DNA of 64,000 nt from Cloeon dipterum (Eukaryota > Arthropoda > Insecta > Ephemeroptera > Baetidae), in contig NC_088790.1 of the NCBI RefSeq assembly GCF_949628265.1, positions 23,688,545-23,752,544 of the forward strand. Direction: 5' to 3'. The translations under genes and the position numbers were made by a program. Positions 1 through 13,194 of this stretch are shown piece after piece. The stretch's first letter is position 1. The number at the start of each line of letters is the position of its first letter. The notes below the pieces were generated by a model. It ran no database searches. It saw nothing but the letters and a program-made list of their open reading frames with translations, and was not told where the DNA came from.

Positions 1-1798
1 AGTATTTCATTCGATTTTTTTTATTCGAGGAATCCAAAGCTAGAACACGTTTTTTCTTTTAATTTTAACTGGTAGGATAGATGATAAATTGCGCGCTTTC
101 AGAATTTTTAAACTTGTTAAATCCGTAGAAACATCAGAGAGGATTGTTTGTGCATAAAATGATCTCGTTAGAGAGGTTTTTACCCTGAAAAATCCCACGT
201 GCCTTGTTTGTAAACAATTATTCAGTTTGTAATAATTTAAAGGCTTTTATCCTGTGTTTTTAGTTACTTCATCAAAAGTGTTGTTAAACCTGAATTCATT
301 AAAAATAAAAAATGCCTTAAATATACATAAACATATCCCTGTTTAATGTCCTAAATTTCGATTCAAGTGAAAGAATAAAATTTGTTCGTGTGTATTTTAT
401 AAAAATTCCCCCGGCTGAAAAACGATCAGTCAAACTCTGGTGATGGCTGCATGGCTGGTGGGAAAGAGTCTGTCTGCATGTCTTTGGAGGAGGCAAATCG
501 ACTTCTCGTCGATAAAAATTGCGTGTCAGTCTCGACATTTTTGTGCAGCGCGCCATTGTTTTCTGGCTGGCTGGGTCGTCTGGGGAGTTGAACAGGCGAC
601 GACGACGACGACGACGACTGCTTCCCTTTTGCAAAAGCGGCGGGCTGTGGCGGTGGAGGAATAATTAATTTTGATCGCGGGGGTGCCGTCGGCAGAGCAG
701 AGCAGAGCACAGAGAGGCAGCAGCGGCAGCAGCGCGAGGGAGAAAGAGAGCGCGGCGCACTCACTCGGCGGCACCACCGGGATAAAATCAATACTCGCGC
801 CGACGAAATCCTCCTTTCGCTCTGCTTGTGCAAAAATGCGCTGCGCCGAATAGTAGTAGGAAGCTGGCGCCGACCAATATCGCCCCGCGACTCCCCCTCC
901 CTCCCCCAACCCCCTCCAGCCTAATTCGAATCTGCGGCCGGGGTGGACAGGACACAGCGAGTCGGCGTCATAAAAACGACGACAAAAGCCCCCCTTTAAT
1001 CCGCACGCGCGCACTTTTTGCTTGGCGCCCAGGCTTATCGGCTCGCGAAAACCGATTTCAAAATGGAATCGGCCTGCGTTTAAACTCGAATTACCCAGCC
1101 ATTGAGCCCTGCGATTGCATCGAAAGTGGCTTCTCGATCTGTTCGCAATTGGTGGTCGTTAACGGAAAATTATACACGCGTTGGAATCTGCTATAGTTCC
1201 AATTTCTAAATATTTAAAGAAATCACTAGGAAAAAATGGTTTCCTGAATTTCTTGCTTGTTCTGCTATCTTTTAAATGAAGTTGAATTTAATTTTTTTTT
1301 TAATTATAGTGTTTTAATTTTTACGTTGACCGTTTTTGGGAAACACAGTCAAAAATGGTTAGTCTCAATGTTTTCCCTTTAATTGATTCTTTCAAAATCC
1401 CGACATTAAAAAGTAAAAATACGGTAGCAAATATTTTTTAATCAAATATCAACTTTTTGTGTCAATTTGTGCAGTCGGTTTTTTTAAAGAAATATTTTGC
1501 GCTCTAATCTTCTTTTAAATTCCATTTTATTTTCCAGTATTAAATAATTTTTAAATCATCAATCTAATTCAACGAACTGTTGCAGGTTGGAGGACAAAAT
1601 TTATATAAATGAGGTCAAGCAAACTCAAAGGAATGCACACCAGATAGTTATCTATTTACTTGCAGAGAATCCGTTGTATTTTTTTTTTTAATTTCACACC
1701 TTGAGGATCTCTAATTGGTGCATTTTCAATGATAAAAGGTATATGCTTTGGATTCCTCTCGCTGGGCCCAGTCGAACTAATATCAAATTTGATGTCAT

Positions 1799-1817
1799 AG
1801 GTCAAGGTCAAAGGTCA
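1799..1817 (+). repeat. Triple AGGTCA half-site in a dispersed repeat (variant order)
   Basis: Three AGGTCA hexamers are packed into 19 bp, here in the order AGGTCA-AGGTCA-A-AGGTCA. Related triplets lie at 5,137, 39,972 and 49,875 with the single-base spacer between the first two hexamers instead. A run of C-rich and G-rich text (2,090-2,140) follows a few hundred bases downstream, as it does in the other copies. Confidence 0.55.
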
Positions 1818-2780
1818 CTACTGTTAAATTTGTTTGCTAATTAAATTTTTTAATGGAATTTTAAAAATGTGCCTTAAAGTTGTCCCACGATATGTGTGTG
1901 AACTTGTGAGAAAACTCCAGAGTGGTGTTTTGTATTGTTTCCGATAAATTAATACGCTTCAAAACTGAAAAACCCAGTATTTGGACTTTTTTCGTGTTTT
2001 TCGAATAATGGCATCTCCACATCTTGGGTTCTAACCATCAGAATGGCTAAAACAGAACAACATTTGACTCATCTCGACCTCCCCTGACCGCTACAGGGTT
2101 TCGGGGGTGCTTACCCCCACCCTTTTGAACCCTCCTGCTACGTTTTTAATAGCAAAAATGTACTACTTAACCACAAGCATATTTCCTCGTGTTTTTCACC
2201 TCAAAATTCACACACCGTCGAGAGATAAGGAGTCTAAATTATGCAAATAAAAGAGAAAAAATATTTGTAATAACCACCCACGACATTTGGATAATTGCAA
2301 AGATCCACATTTTATAAATTACTGTCAAAATAATCATAATCATACAAAATTTTAATTGAAATGTAGGCTTAGCATGAATATTTGCAAATTTTTAGTTTTC
2401 GTGGATTTTAAAAACAAAAATCGAGTGAAAATTTTCAAATCACAACACACTTGTCCGCGGGAATGTCGATTAAGCCGTTTATTCAACAAGCCGAACGCGT
2501 ACACGACGAGATTATAGCGCGTTCAAGCTTCGATCTGTGCAAATTGCGTTAACTTTCGCTGCTAGTAGTAAATTTCAGCCCGAGCGCGAAAAGCTGCGGT
2601 CGCGCGAGTTGTAAATTTTGACGGGCGCGTTGCAACACGATTCCGATCACTTTCGGCTGCGGCGCCCGTCAATTTGCGCGTGATCGATGTCCCTGAATAA
2701 GCGCACAGGCAGGCAAGCAGGGATTCCCCGAACAGCTGTTTGCTAATCTAAACTCTGGCCGCGGAAAACGATCCGAACGC

Positions 2781-2794
2781 CGAGCGAGCGAGCG

Positions 2795-2862
<68 letters not shown>
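2781..2862. repeat. (GAGC)n followed by a (GA)n microsatellite
   Basis: About 20 bp of GAGC repeats run into about 62 bp of pure GA dinucleotide. The tract sits inside a CpG-rich island (about 2,450-3,180). Open frames across it are low-complexity artefacts of the repeat. Confidence 0.95.
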
Positions 2863-2865
<3 letters not shown>

Positions 2866-4163
2866 TGCTTTTCCACGCAGCAGGGCGGAGCAGGAAAAGC
2901 TAAGTGGGCCGTGTTTTCCACTCGAGCTGCCTTTCTGTGCGCGGCGGCGGCGGCAGGTGAATGAGTCATTAGGCGCTCCCTCATCTTGTTCCATTAATCG
3001 TCCATCAAAAGTGCGCCCGCGTTCACAGAGTAATCTTCCACCAAGTCTCTCCGGCCGTTTTCCTGCTCTCCACTCTCTCTCCCGCCGGTGGGCCGAGATG
3101 GATTTTGTTTCCCTGCTGCTTGAATTCACAATGGGGCTGGTTTCATCTCGCTCTCTATGCTTCGGAAATCGAATATGCACTTAAAGAGGATTGATACACT
3201 GCACAAACTCGAGCGATCCTTGGTGTATCATGCATATAGCAATACATCAACCTTGAAGATCGAGTTAAGGTTAAAATTTTTTATGGTGGATGGATGCACT
3301 CTTTCCACTTGAATTCAGATTTTATTTCATAATAAACAGTGTATTAGAAAGATAACATACACTGTTGGATAGATTTTGACGAGAGGAATAAAAATCAACC
3401 CGGAATCAACCATGCAAATTTGCTCAAGATTTATAAACAGCTCTTATAAAAGATTATCTTTTGATTTTTGCTTACAAGGGGGCATTTAATCTGAAAATCA
3501 TGGAGATTTTTTATACTGACGATGAAGAAAGAAGAAATGCCTTCCTCGAGTGAAAATTTCACTTCATTATTTGTTATTATTTAATTAAAAAATTTCCAAA
3601 GGGATAGTTTCGCAGCTTTTGTAATTTAAAGAAATTTCAAACTGCCTTAATTTCTTGAAAACTGGTTGGATTTTAACAAACGTTGCATTTTTGGAATCTG
3701 TACAACGAAACGAATCCAATGATGTACGATTTTTATACTTTCAGATAAGTTCAAGATTTTTCCAACGGAAAGTGATTTGGGAAATTTTATTGCAAAATGT
3801 GTGATTCTTTTTAGTTGGTTTCATAAAATCGAGCTTTATTTTAGGCTGTTTAATTTTTTTCTTGTAAAGAAGAGTATATTTTTAAAATGAATTTTCGGGA
3901 AATTGGAGCGAGGAAGCTGTGGTAAAATATTGCAAATTTTTCCAGCGTCCTAAATTAATATAAAGCAAAACTCATACTTCTTAACTCATTAATTACACAT
4001 AGTTATAAATAAATTTTCAAATCAAAGAAATTTTGTCAATCCAGATTAGCTTTTACAGTTGCAGAAAAGAAGGAGCTCAAAAACAGCAAATAACGGACAA
4101 TTTTCCTCGGGATTTTTTTAATCTAATTTCAAACTCTGTAGGATGGTAACAAGAATAAAGATC

Positions 4164-4311
4164 AATTCGTCCTGGTCCCGGCAAAATTGCGCAACGTTCA
4201 ACAAACACCCAAATTTGCATTGTCGAATTAATTGTTGACCTTTTCTTGCAACAAGGAAATTCGCGTTTGGTTGTTGAAAGTTACGCAATTTTGCCGGGAC
4301 CAGGACGAATT
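4164..4311. mobile_element. MITE-like element, family A, best copy
   Basis: A 148-bp element is bounded by 41-bp terminal inverted repeats, 4,164-4,204 and 4,271-4,311, which differ at only two positions. The TIR begins AATTCGTCCTGGTCCCGG and continues into CAAAATTGCG. The interior carries no ORF. Copies at 24,620 (intact), 17,527 and 54,697 (decayed) share the interior text CAAGGAAATTCGCGTTTGG. I could not identify a clear target-site duplication. It is non-autonomous and probably mobilised by a DNA transposase encoded elsewhere. Confidence 0.85.
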
Positions 4312-5136
4312 TCTATTAAGAACGTTTTCCAACAAATCTATTAGATTAACTGCAGCCAACAATCAATAAAATTTCCAATTATTGTTGCCCAAGTATCAAT
4401 CCCCTTTAAAGCCACGTCTCCGTGCGCGCAGAGCTCGGGGCGGTCAAACTTTCCCTGTTTGTTGCATGCAAATTGCCGGCCGCCGACCGGCTGGGTGGCC
4501 CGTGCTGTTTATTTGTGCGAGTATTTTGTTACAAATTGCCTCTCAGGGTCTTGGCAAAGGGGCGGACCGATGAGAGCTGCTCTCGTGATGCGCGTCGGCC
4601 CAATTGGATTAAAAAGTATGCAACGCGCCCCGCACGCGAGCCCAACTGGATGCCTAAAATACGCCTCTCCGAAACCACAGTAATTGAAATAAAAAAAATT
4701 AAATAATGCGTCTTTTTTAATTCACTGCAAAATATCGGAAGGATAGCTGATGTTTTGAATAGGGAAAAATTTAAATTTTAGTGGCGGCATTGTCCGCATG
4801 AGATATATAACAGAAAAATTAAAGGGCGTGATATTTATACTGTTTTTTTCGGTATATAGTAGATTAATTTTTTACGGCACGATTCAAACTAGGTGGGTCT
4901 CGGATTTTAATGAAATTTGATAAAGCTGTTGACCTCGTAGACCGGAGATTTTTGGTCAGAATTCTAAAAATTGTCTCCTTTTTAAAGGGCTAAAAATGTT
5001 GGCCAATTTTTATAAAAATTGATTATTTCAGGGAATTGTTAGAGTTAGAGTAAAGATAAATTTATTATTAAGGCGAATAATGATATGATCTAAATTAAAC
5101 GCCGACAACTTTGCCACATTGACAGACAAACTTCGG

Positions 5137-5155
5137 AGGTCAAAGGTCAAGGTCA
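5137..5155 (+). repeat. Triple AGGTCA half-site in a dispersed repeat
   Basis: The 19-mer AGGTCAAAGGTCAAGGTCA is identical to those at 39,972 and 49,875. It is embedded in a longer degenerate repeat of roughly 0.5-0.8 kb (about 4,860-5,560) that also shares a 'CAACTTTGCCA'-like upstream flank and a C-rich run downstream (about 5,400-5,460). Confidence 0.7.
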
Positions 5156-6424
5156 TTAAAAATTGTCCTAAGATTTCTAGAAATTCCTGCATATTGAAGG
5201 GAACAAAAATTTGTATTTTCGAACTGCCACATTTGATAGGAAAAAACGTATTAAAAAATAATGACACACAGCTTTTCCGTATTTTTGAAAAAATTCGCAT
5301 TTGAATTTTGAAAAACGTATTTTTTCGCCCCAAAATTAGGCCTTTATTGCAATTGCACTAGTTTCACGTATTTTTCGGTAACTAAAAGTGATTCCTTAAT
5401 TTGATTAGACATGATTTATTAGGGGGTCGAAATCAACCCTCACCCCCAGGAGCAGAACATGAGTTTTGTAATTACATTTCGCAGAATTTGACTGTCATTG
5501 GTTTCGTTCCCTATGTTTTTCCCTCCCCAAAAAATCAAATCTGAAGCCAATTTTACGCTTAACTCAATTCCCTTCTTTCCCTGGAGCACCTCGGGCTTTT
5601 TATTAGTTAAAATAATATTTTTTATAATTTCTTATTAATCCATTCATGGATAAATTCAAAAAATGGTTAAAGTAATAAATAATTTCACAAATTATAACTG
5701 GATTCAGCGAACTATTACATTTTTCCCAATAGGCTTTTATGAACTGGAAATTAAATGAATTAAATCCCCGGCTTATCTTAAAATACGTGACCTACGCAAC
5801 GATATGCGAATCATAATACTCCACAAGCTTCAAAAAACTTGTTCATTTAAATTTTTCCAGAGCAAGCTCCAAATCAAATTTAGGACAGATTTTGCTCTTC
5901 CACATTGACACAGTTTGTTGAAGCGATGAGCGTAGTTTGCCTCGGTGAAATTGCCTCGTTAATTTTTAATTTGTGCAGAGAAAGAGTCCGCCAAGGGAAG
6001 TGTGTATATAGTTCATTTTTAATTACTATTTAGCCGAGCGCGTGAGCTTTGTTGCAGCGCAGGTGGAAGTGTGCTCGGCGTTTTGTGCGACGCACACACA
6101 CACACACTCTAATTACATGCGCGCGGCAAAAGCGACCGAGACCGACTCGATAAAATACACTTAGAGAAAGCAGCCGTGGCACAGGCGGAGACAGAGGCAG
6201 GGCTGGGGCTGAAATTTCGCCTTGAGCTTTCGCCATTGTGGCGCAAAACGAGAAAGAAATAAGGGAGAGCGCTTGATTGAAAAGCTCGCTGGTGACAACC
6301 TAGCAGAGAAGCAGTTCTGTTAACAATCGTGGCCACTGAAAGCGAGCAATCCTTCCTCCTCGCTCATCAAAAATCTCTTTCTCTTTTTAATTTTTTCCTT
6401 TTTCACAGAGAGCAGAGAGATGTG

Positions 6425-6461
<37 letters not shown>
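6425..6461. repeat. (GA)n microsatellite
   Basis: About 36 bp of GA repeat, followed by a further interrupted GA stretch to about 6,501, lie in a CpG-rich island that also carries CTG/CAG and GCC triplet runs. Confidence 0.95.
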
Positions 6462-6464
<3 letters not shown>

Positions 6465-9400
6465 CATTTCTATAACATAATGAAGAGAGAGATAGAGAGA
6501 GGAGCGCGCGCAAAAAAGCGGCTGCGGCGGCGGTGGCGGGAGGAAAGTAATAAAAATTTTTTGATGACTGATGCTTTTCTGCTGCTCGCTCCTTTGTTTC
6601 CGCGTTTAATTCAAACCCTTCTGCTGCTGCTGCTTCTTTCATAACTTCCCCCGCGAAATAAGCTCTGCTGTGTGCAATTTTTATTTTAACTCGAATAAAA
6701 GAAAGCGCTTCTCCCCCATTATTTCAAATTTTTTTCCAAATCACATATATATCAGCAGCAGCAGCGGTGAAAAGAGACGCGAAATCAACGGCCTGTTAGC
6801 GCAGCACGTTTATTTTTAATTATCCTTCCTGTCAAGCTCGTGATTTCGCTGCCGCCGCCGCTGCAATAATACAAAACAAAGTTTATTGTGGCATTTTTTT
6901 CATCCCCCGCTCGCCCTGCCGCCATGACGAAACATCTCGTCATTTTCTACTTTTACACAATGTTCTTCCGTCGCGCGGCTGAATATTGTAATTCTTCCCG
7001 TGCATCCACTCGTTCATTGTGTTGTGCACGGCGCAGGTATCGCGCAAGAATCCGCCAAATACGGCTCTCTCATTGAATTTTCGCCAACAATGCAAGGCCT
7101 CCGCCAATATAAAACACACAGCACAACTTGCGCATTTAAACTTTTTACTGTCTTCTTTTCCAAGCACATGGAAAACTCATCCTCATTAATTTATGGAGGT
7201 GAAAAATAGAACAATAAATTATAGAGCTGTGAATTTGTGACGGTTTTTATGGAGAAATATGTGGTAGATTATTTTTAGCCTGTTTTTGCGTACAAATTAG
7301 ACGGATTTTAACCGTTTTTAATCTCAAATTTCACGTGCTTCCTGTCAAAATGTAGAAATTTAAATGAAAAATTTTACGCTTTTGTCCAAATAACAAGATA
7401 GTCGTCATTTTTAAGATGAATTGTACCAATGTGTATGATTGTAAATAATAAATTTCCTTTTTTTAAAATTAAATTCATATTTAATGTTGTACAAATTTTC
7501 AGAAAAAAATAATTTAGTAAATCTACAAAAGTTTAAAGAGTCTGAAATGAACTGTCGGCACCAACAAGAAGACAATTAAATGAATTTATTTCAGAAATTA
7601 GCATTAAAATCCAAATTTACTGATTTTTTTAGAAACTTTCCATGTTAATTGTGCTTAATTTCGACTCTGTTCTTCGCGTTCTGTCCAAAAATGTGTAATG
7701 GATATTTTATTCCAAATTTCCTGGATAAACGGAAAAACCAGTTGAATTTTTTAAAACACCTCTTAAAATATTGAACCAAAAAATGTATAGCAATAATAAA
7801 AACAATCCTAATTTAAACCTCTTTTGCTGCCAGCCATATAGAGATTTTAAAATATATATTTATCGCATTCTTTCAGCTTAACTGGTGTGTGTGCGCTGCC
7901 TTTTTACAATTTATTTTCGCTGATGGAAATAGCTCGACACACACACACACTCTTCGAAGCGGCGCGAGTGGCGCAAACGCACGAGCTTTTCAGGCCGGAT
8001 CACCGCGGGACTGCGCGATATTTTCATCAATAACACAGCGAGAGAGCGTTTTTTTTTATTTGTAAGCCGATCGCTGGAATTTAAGCGGCCCATTTCCCGC
8101 GCGCGGTAGGAAATATTGCCAATTTCGCTGTGCTGCCGAACAAGGCACGCGGAAAACGATTTTAGTGTTACTTTTGCATGCGGAATTTATATACGTCCGT
8201 GTGTGTTTGTTCATGCGGATAATATGGGAGTTTAAAACGCATTTCACATTAATGAGATTATTAGTTTTAATTGGTCATTTACATAACGAGGTAATAATTT
8301 GACAAAGCTGTGCGCATGCATATTTTGAAATGAGCACGAATTAAAAAATCATTTGATATAATTAACCTTCTTAAGGGAGACACCAAAAGAGTCTAAATCA
8401 TTGTGAAATTTTACCTCGTGAGTAAAATGTTTTGCAATTTCAAAATTTTTTCCGCAAGCCTAAATGTGATCGTCTGCAATTTTTAAATTTTGTTGGAACA
8501 CCATCTTGATTTTTCTGTTGAAATAACCAAGTTTGCCGGAAAATTTAATACCATTTTCTGGTAAATCGGGAAAAATGGACATTTTGGCGCTCAAAAAATG
8601 AGAAAATCTAGTTTAAAGTGAAAAATTAACTTTGTGCCAAAAGATCGCCATTTAGACAGCCTAAAACTTTTAAATTTAAATCACATATTTGAATAATATT
8701 TTAAATTTGAGTAATTCTTGAGTTGATTGTTTCCTATTTTTTAATATCACGAAAAACGATTCTTTTAGTTTGTGAGATATGGATGGTCAAAGGTCTGAAA
8801 AGGTTTTAAATTTCAGTGAGGAAATAAAAATTGATTTTTTCCGGTGGAATATGCTTTGGGGTCACCATACCGAGGTCAGATCAGGTTAGAAATCGAACCC
8901 TTACGTTAGGGTTGCTCTCGAGCGATTAATATAATTAAATTCACATGTGTGGCATGCAGATGCATCTTTACCGACGACGACGGACTCACTATTGGTTCGA
9001 TTTAAAAGATCTAAACCGTTGCAATTTTCAGAATATGTGCAATTCAACCCTTTGAAAACCATCATAGGGCGTTTAGGAATGAGACTTTATTATTATTTTT
9101 TGTTTAATTTTACATGAAGCATCTGATTTTGTTAAGTTGTTTTCCAGATTGTTAGAAAGCCTAATTTACACCACTGAAACTGCAACAGTGATTATTTTCA
9201 ATCGCATACTGGTAGAAAATGAATCGGAGAATGCATCCCATTTCATCTGCCAGGCATGGAATGGAATGATATAAAATATGTACACCGCTCTAGCTATATA
9301 TTGGAATTAATATACCGTGCAATCGCGTTGCGGCTGAAAACATATCAATCCCTATACACAGAAATGATAATATGCGAATGCAATATTCGCATCGAGCAGC

Positions 9401-9880
9401 AGCAGCAGCAGCGTTTCTCATTTTCATGCTCGAGCGAGGGAGATTGGTGCCGGGCGGGAGAGGGAGCGCGCGGAAACGCCGATATCCGATGATGCGCGCA
9501 AAAAGCGATGAAAACACGAAATACAAACCGCAAGTCAAATCACACACGGGTGTGTGTGTTTATGTGCAAAAGAATTTCTCCCTGTATATAGCTCTCATAA
9601 TTGTGTGTGATGGTGAGGTACGCGGTGCACTTACACGAAGTGACACCCGAAGCAGCACGCCGCCGTTGCGGGTCTTCTGTTAAAAACGACACAAGCACAC
9701 GAAATAATTGGGGATGAGAAGCCCCAGAAGCGATTGACCTGAGCACAGCAATATCAACATTTTAGCGCTCCCTTGTCACGGACTGTTTAAGAAGCGCCGG
9801 CTCAAATGCTGTCTAGGCTTATTTTAAGTGTGCATGTTACAACGTCGCACCAATTTATATAAAACGAACGTCAACCCCGA

Positions 9881-9926
9881 TCGACCGACCGACCGACCGA
9901 ACGGACGAACGAACGGACGGACGGCC
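9881..9926. repeat. (CGAC/GGAC)n tetranucleotide repeat
   Basis: CGAC units grade into GGAC/GAAC units over about 45 bp, followed by a short CA run at 9,951-9,963. A similar CCGA tract occurs at 34,883-34,905. Confidence 0.8.
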
Positions 9927-11750
9927 GTCCACTCCGTGCACGCTGCAAAAACACACACACACAGATTTATTGTTGCGTTAGTTGAAATGCTTCACTCTGC
10001 GCGACGAGTAAACCTCTTTACCTCCTATAATCCGTTCATACGCTCGTGCTACACCGTAATATATGACTGTGTGTGTGTGGGTGCATATATTGTAATCAAT
10101 CTTTAATACCCGCGACGATAGCTTTCCTGGTGTTTGCAGCGTGTTTTTTGCGCATTCGAACACGAAAATCAATGTCACGTATACATCGTCTTTGCAAATA
10201 ATCTGTAAGTGATATTTTTCTCTAAAAATTTAAGGAATTTTGGAGACGAGAGGATGAGTGTTTCCAAAAATTTAAGTATCATAAAAGTTTCACTTCAATT
10301 TTCCCAATAAAATTGTGTTGCTAAAAGTACCCTGTAAAGCAACAAAAATTTCAAGAGAGGAAAGACGGCTAATTTTATTAACAGAGCCATTTTTAATTTA
10401 CTAAAATTAATTTATTGTCTTTGTTATATTTGTAAACAGGATTTTATCAGCTTTTTTCAGATCTATTCAAAATAACAGACATTTTTGTCCCTAAACAATG
10501 AAAAGCACGAATTTAGTCTCACAAAAAAAATTACTTTTTACAAGATAAACAAAAGGTGTGAGTTTACAATTTTATAAGTAGAAAAATAATATAGCTTAAT
10601 AAAGCTAAATAAAAAACTTTAACTGGTGGCAAAAATTGTCAGTAGACATAAACGTTAAAAGTTTGAAATATTTAAAAACAAAATTGGTATGAATAACGTC
10701 ACTGGCGCAAAATTGTCAATTAATTCGAATTTATTTCTGTTAAAAAAGTAGAGAAACAAAAGTTAAAGAGAGTTGATGCTGCAGAAGCCTGGACATCCTT
10801 TCGCCAAATACAAACAAAAAATAAATTAAAAATAATAAGCTAGAGCCCAAAATTGAGCTACTAGGTATAAACGCTGTAAATTTGCGAGGAAAGTGACCGC
10901 AACGTTAGCATACTTTTTCCAACAGTCTTCCTAGTTTGAGATCTGACTTTGTTCCACAACAAAGAGTTTGCCCAAAAAGTGTCACACACAGTTTGAATAG
11001 ATCTCGTCGAGAGGAATTTAAATGTTCAGTCAATTTCGGAGGAAATTCTCATAATTTCAACTCGACCTGTAGCAAGGTCGTCTTTTTTACTCCACATTGC
11101 AGAACAATTGTATAACTAGGAAATTGCTCAACTGTTTATAGTTGGCTAAAATTCTAACAATTTTGATTTTTTCCCTCTGTATATCAAATCCACTTTTTAT
11201 ATATAAAGTATCCACACGAATAAATATTTTTCTAAATCACTGTTTTAACTTTTAGAAATAGTTCCAAGCATTTGAGCGTAATTATCAAGGTTTCCAGGTT
11301 TTCCAATTGCAGGAAAGTGGAATTTCAGTTTGTAATTATTTTTAAAACGATCAATCGACAGTATTTTGGACAATTTTCTGCCCATTTCCCAAATATTTTT
11401 GCTCTGTATATGTGTTCCTTTTACTTAGAAAATCGTAAGTGCGGTTAAAATTTTAATAGGTAAACAAAAGAAGTAAAAAACTTTTAACTTAGTTAAGGAA
11501 AAATGTCCCTGCCAATGGAATTTAAATTAATTTTTATGAAAATAGGGCGAGTAATAAACGGATTGCTATAATTTCTCATTAAATAAAAAAATTAATCCAA
11601 TCATCAGCCAATTATTGAGCAATAAATTTAAATTTAAAAAAACCCCAAAGCAAAACATAATGGGTACTTCAAAGGTTTTTAACCCCTTTTTGACTAAAAA
11701 TTAAAAAAACACTTGCAGCCTGTGAAAATCTTAATTTTAGGATAACATAC

Positions 11751-12103
11751 CTGGAAAGCATGGCCGGGTCAGGGTGGAGGTGAACGCCAGGATGCGGCGA
11801 GAGGGGCATCGGTGCCCTGAGGCCGGCGGCGGCTGCCGCGAGGGCGCCCTTGGAATGCACTCCCTTGCTGTCCGACCTGCTGAGGATGCTGGAGATGGAG
11901 AAAGAGGTGAAGGCGGCCGCGGACGACGACACCGGGCCCGACGACACCTTCTCGTCGGCGCCGGCGGCGACGGCGGCCTCGTGACGGGGGTCGTCGGCGC
12001 CGTCGGCGTCTCCCAAGTGCAGCACTTCCGCCTGAGAATCCATCAGCGAGCGATGAGCGCCGCCAACACAACTAATTGCCGCCGCGCCGCATGTGTCTTC
12101 CAT
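11751..12103 (-). CDS. First coding exon of a probable EH1-motif transcription factor (partial)
   Basis: On the minus strand an open frame starts at the ATG at 12,103, which has an A at -3 and a G at +4. A second in-frame ATG lies at 12,043. The frame runs 117 codons plus two bases to a GTATGT donor (intron begins at 11,750). The protein is Ala/Ser-rich with an acidic N-terminal part, a FTSFSISSILSRSDSK segment at residues 65-80, a poly-Ala run at about 89-93 and a His/Pro-rich end. FSISSIL fits the EH1 (Groucho-binding) motif typical of NK-class and other homeodomain proteins, and of some T-box and forkhead factors. The DNA-binding domain would be in a later exon that is not in this window, so the family cannot be named. 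GC content is far above the surroundings. The first intron would exceed 11.7 kb, as is common for developmental regulators. Confidence 0.6.
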
Positions 12104-12288
12104 GCTGACGAGCCACCCTCCCTCCCTCCCCCTGCAACCCCCTACCCCCACCACCACCGAGGACGGGGAGGAGGACAACCGGTTTGTTGCTCGCCAGGTA
12201 CACACCGCGCGCCGGCCAGGTGACAGCCCCGATTATTCGCCCGCCGCCGCCGCCGCGACTCATCCTGCGGGAATGAGATTTAATGAGG

Positions 12289-12320
<32 letters not shown>

Positions 12321-12374
12321 TCGCAATCGACGAACAACTCCCCGCAACACACACACACTCACACACACACACAC
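12289..12374. repeat. (CT)n and (CA)n microsatellites near the EH1 exon
   Basis: A CT tract at 12,289-12,316 and a CA tract at about 12,347-12,374 lie within 300 bp upstream of the minus-strand ATG, in the probable promoter or 5' UTR. Confidence 0.9.
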
Positions 12375-13194
12375 GTAAACGGCAGCAGTGGCGGTGCAGG
12401 AGGCAGCAAAATCGATCCCCGAGTCTGTGCTCAGCGCCGAGCTTGCGATTTGTGCGCCAGACTCGCGTTGCTAATTCGATTTGAGCTCCTTGTTCGATTA
12501 GAGGCGTGCGTGTAATTGGCTCATTTGCCTAATTTATCGCTAATTAGAGGTGTGTATCGTGTAACTTCAAATATGTGGATGGCTAAATTTAAAGATTGGT
12601 TCTGAGTTCTGAGTTAATTCTCTAGGAAGAAAAAATACACATTTGACCATCCAAAAATTCACAACACATTTTTTCTCTTTCCGAAATTGTTCCCGCAGAT
12701 TTTTAAAGAGAGATATAAATAGATAGACTTTACCCGGAAAATATAATTCACAGAATAAAAGCCAGTACTAACATTCTAAAATATTAAATAGAAAAAATTT
12801 CCACGACTTTGCGATCATTGTTAACATAATTTTAATAATTCCTATAAAAAACAAAACCTCATCATTTTCCTATATATTTGCTATCTATTAAATATCAAAT
12901 TAGTAATGCAACGCATCATTGTAATTTTGTACGGCGTCTTTAAATCACATTTCTCTTAGGTAAAATTGGAGTTCTAGTTTCATTCTTCGCTTTGTTTCGT
13001 TGACAAAATCTTGAAATAATTTAAAGAGAAAAATGCTTTGAATTTTTGGCAGCCGACTTTTTTCCTGAGCTTCCATCCGTGTATAAGTGGTTGATGTTGG
13101 TTTTCAAAATGTGTTTTACAATAATTATGCAAAAACCAAAAGAGTGGGAATTTTTATAATGAAAATAAAAAATTTATCCATAATTTACAACGCT

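Larger units (their letters stand above)
1..11750. other. Non-coding DNA, probably intron of the minus-strand EH1-motif gene
   Basis: No credible coding exon was found on either strand. If the exon at 11,751-12,103 is real, this stretch is part of its first intron and the remaining exons lie beyond position 1. It holds CpG-rich islands at about 500-1,150, 2,450-3,180, 6,000-7,100, 7,880-8,250 and 9,390-10,180. AT-rich DNA with degenerate repeats lies between them. No homeobox, T-box or forkhead coding block is visible on the minus strand. Confidence 0.6.
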
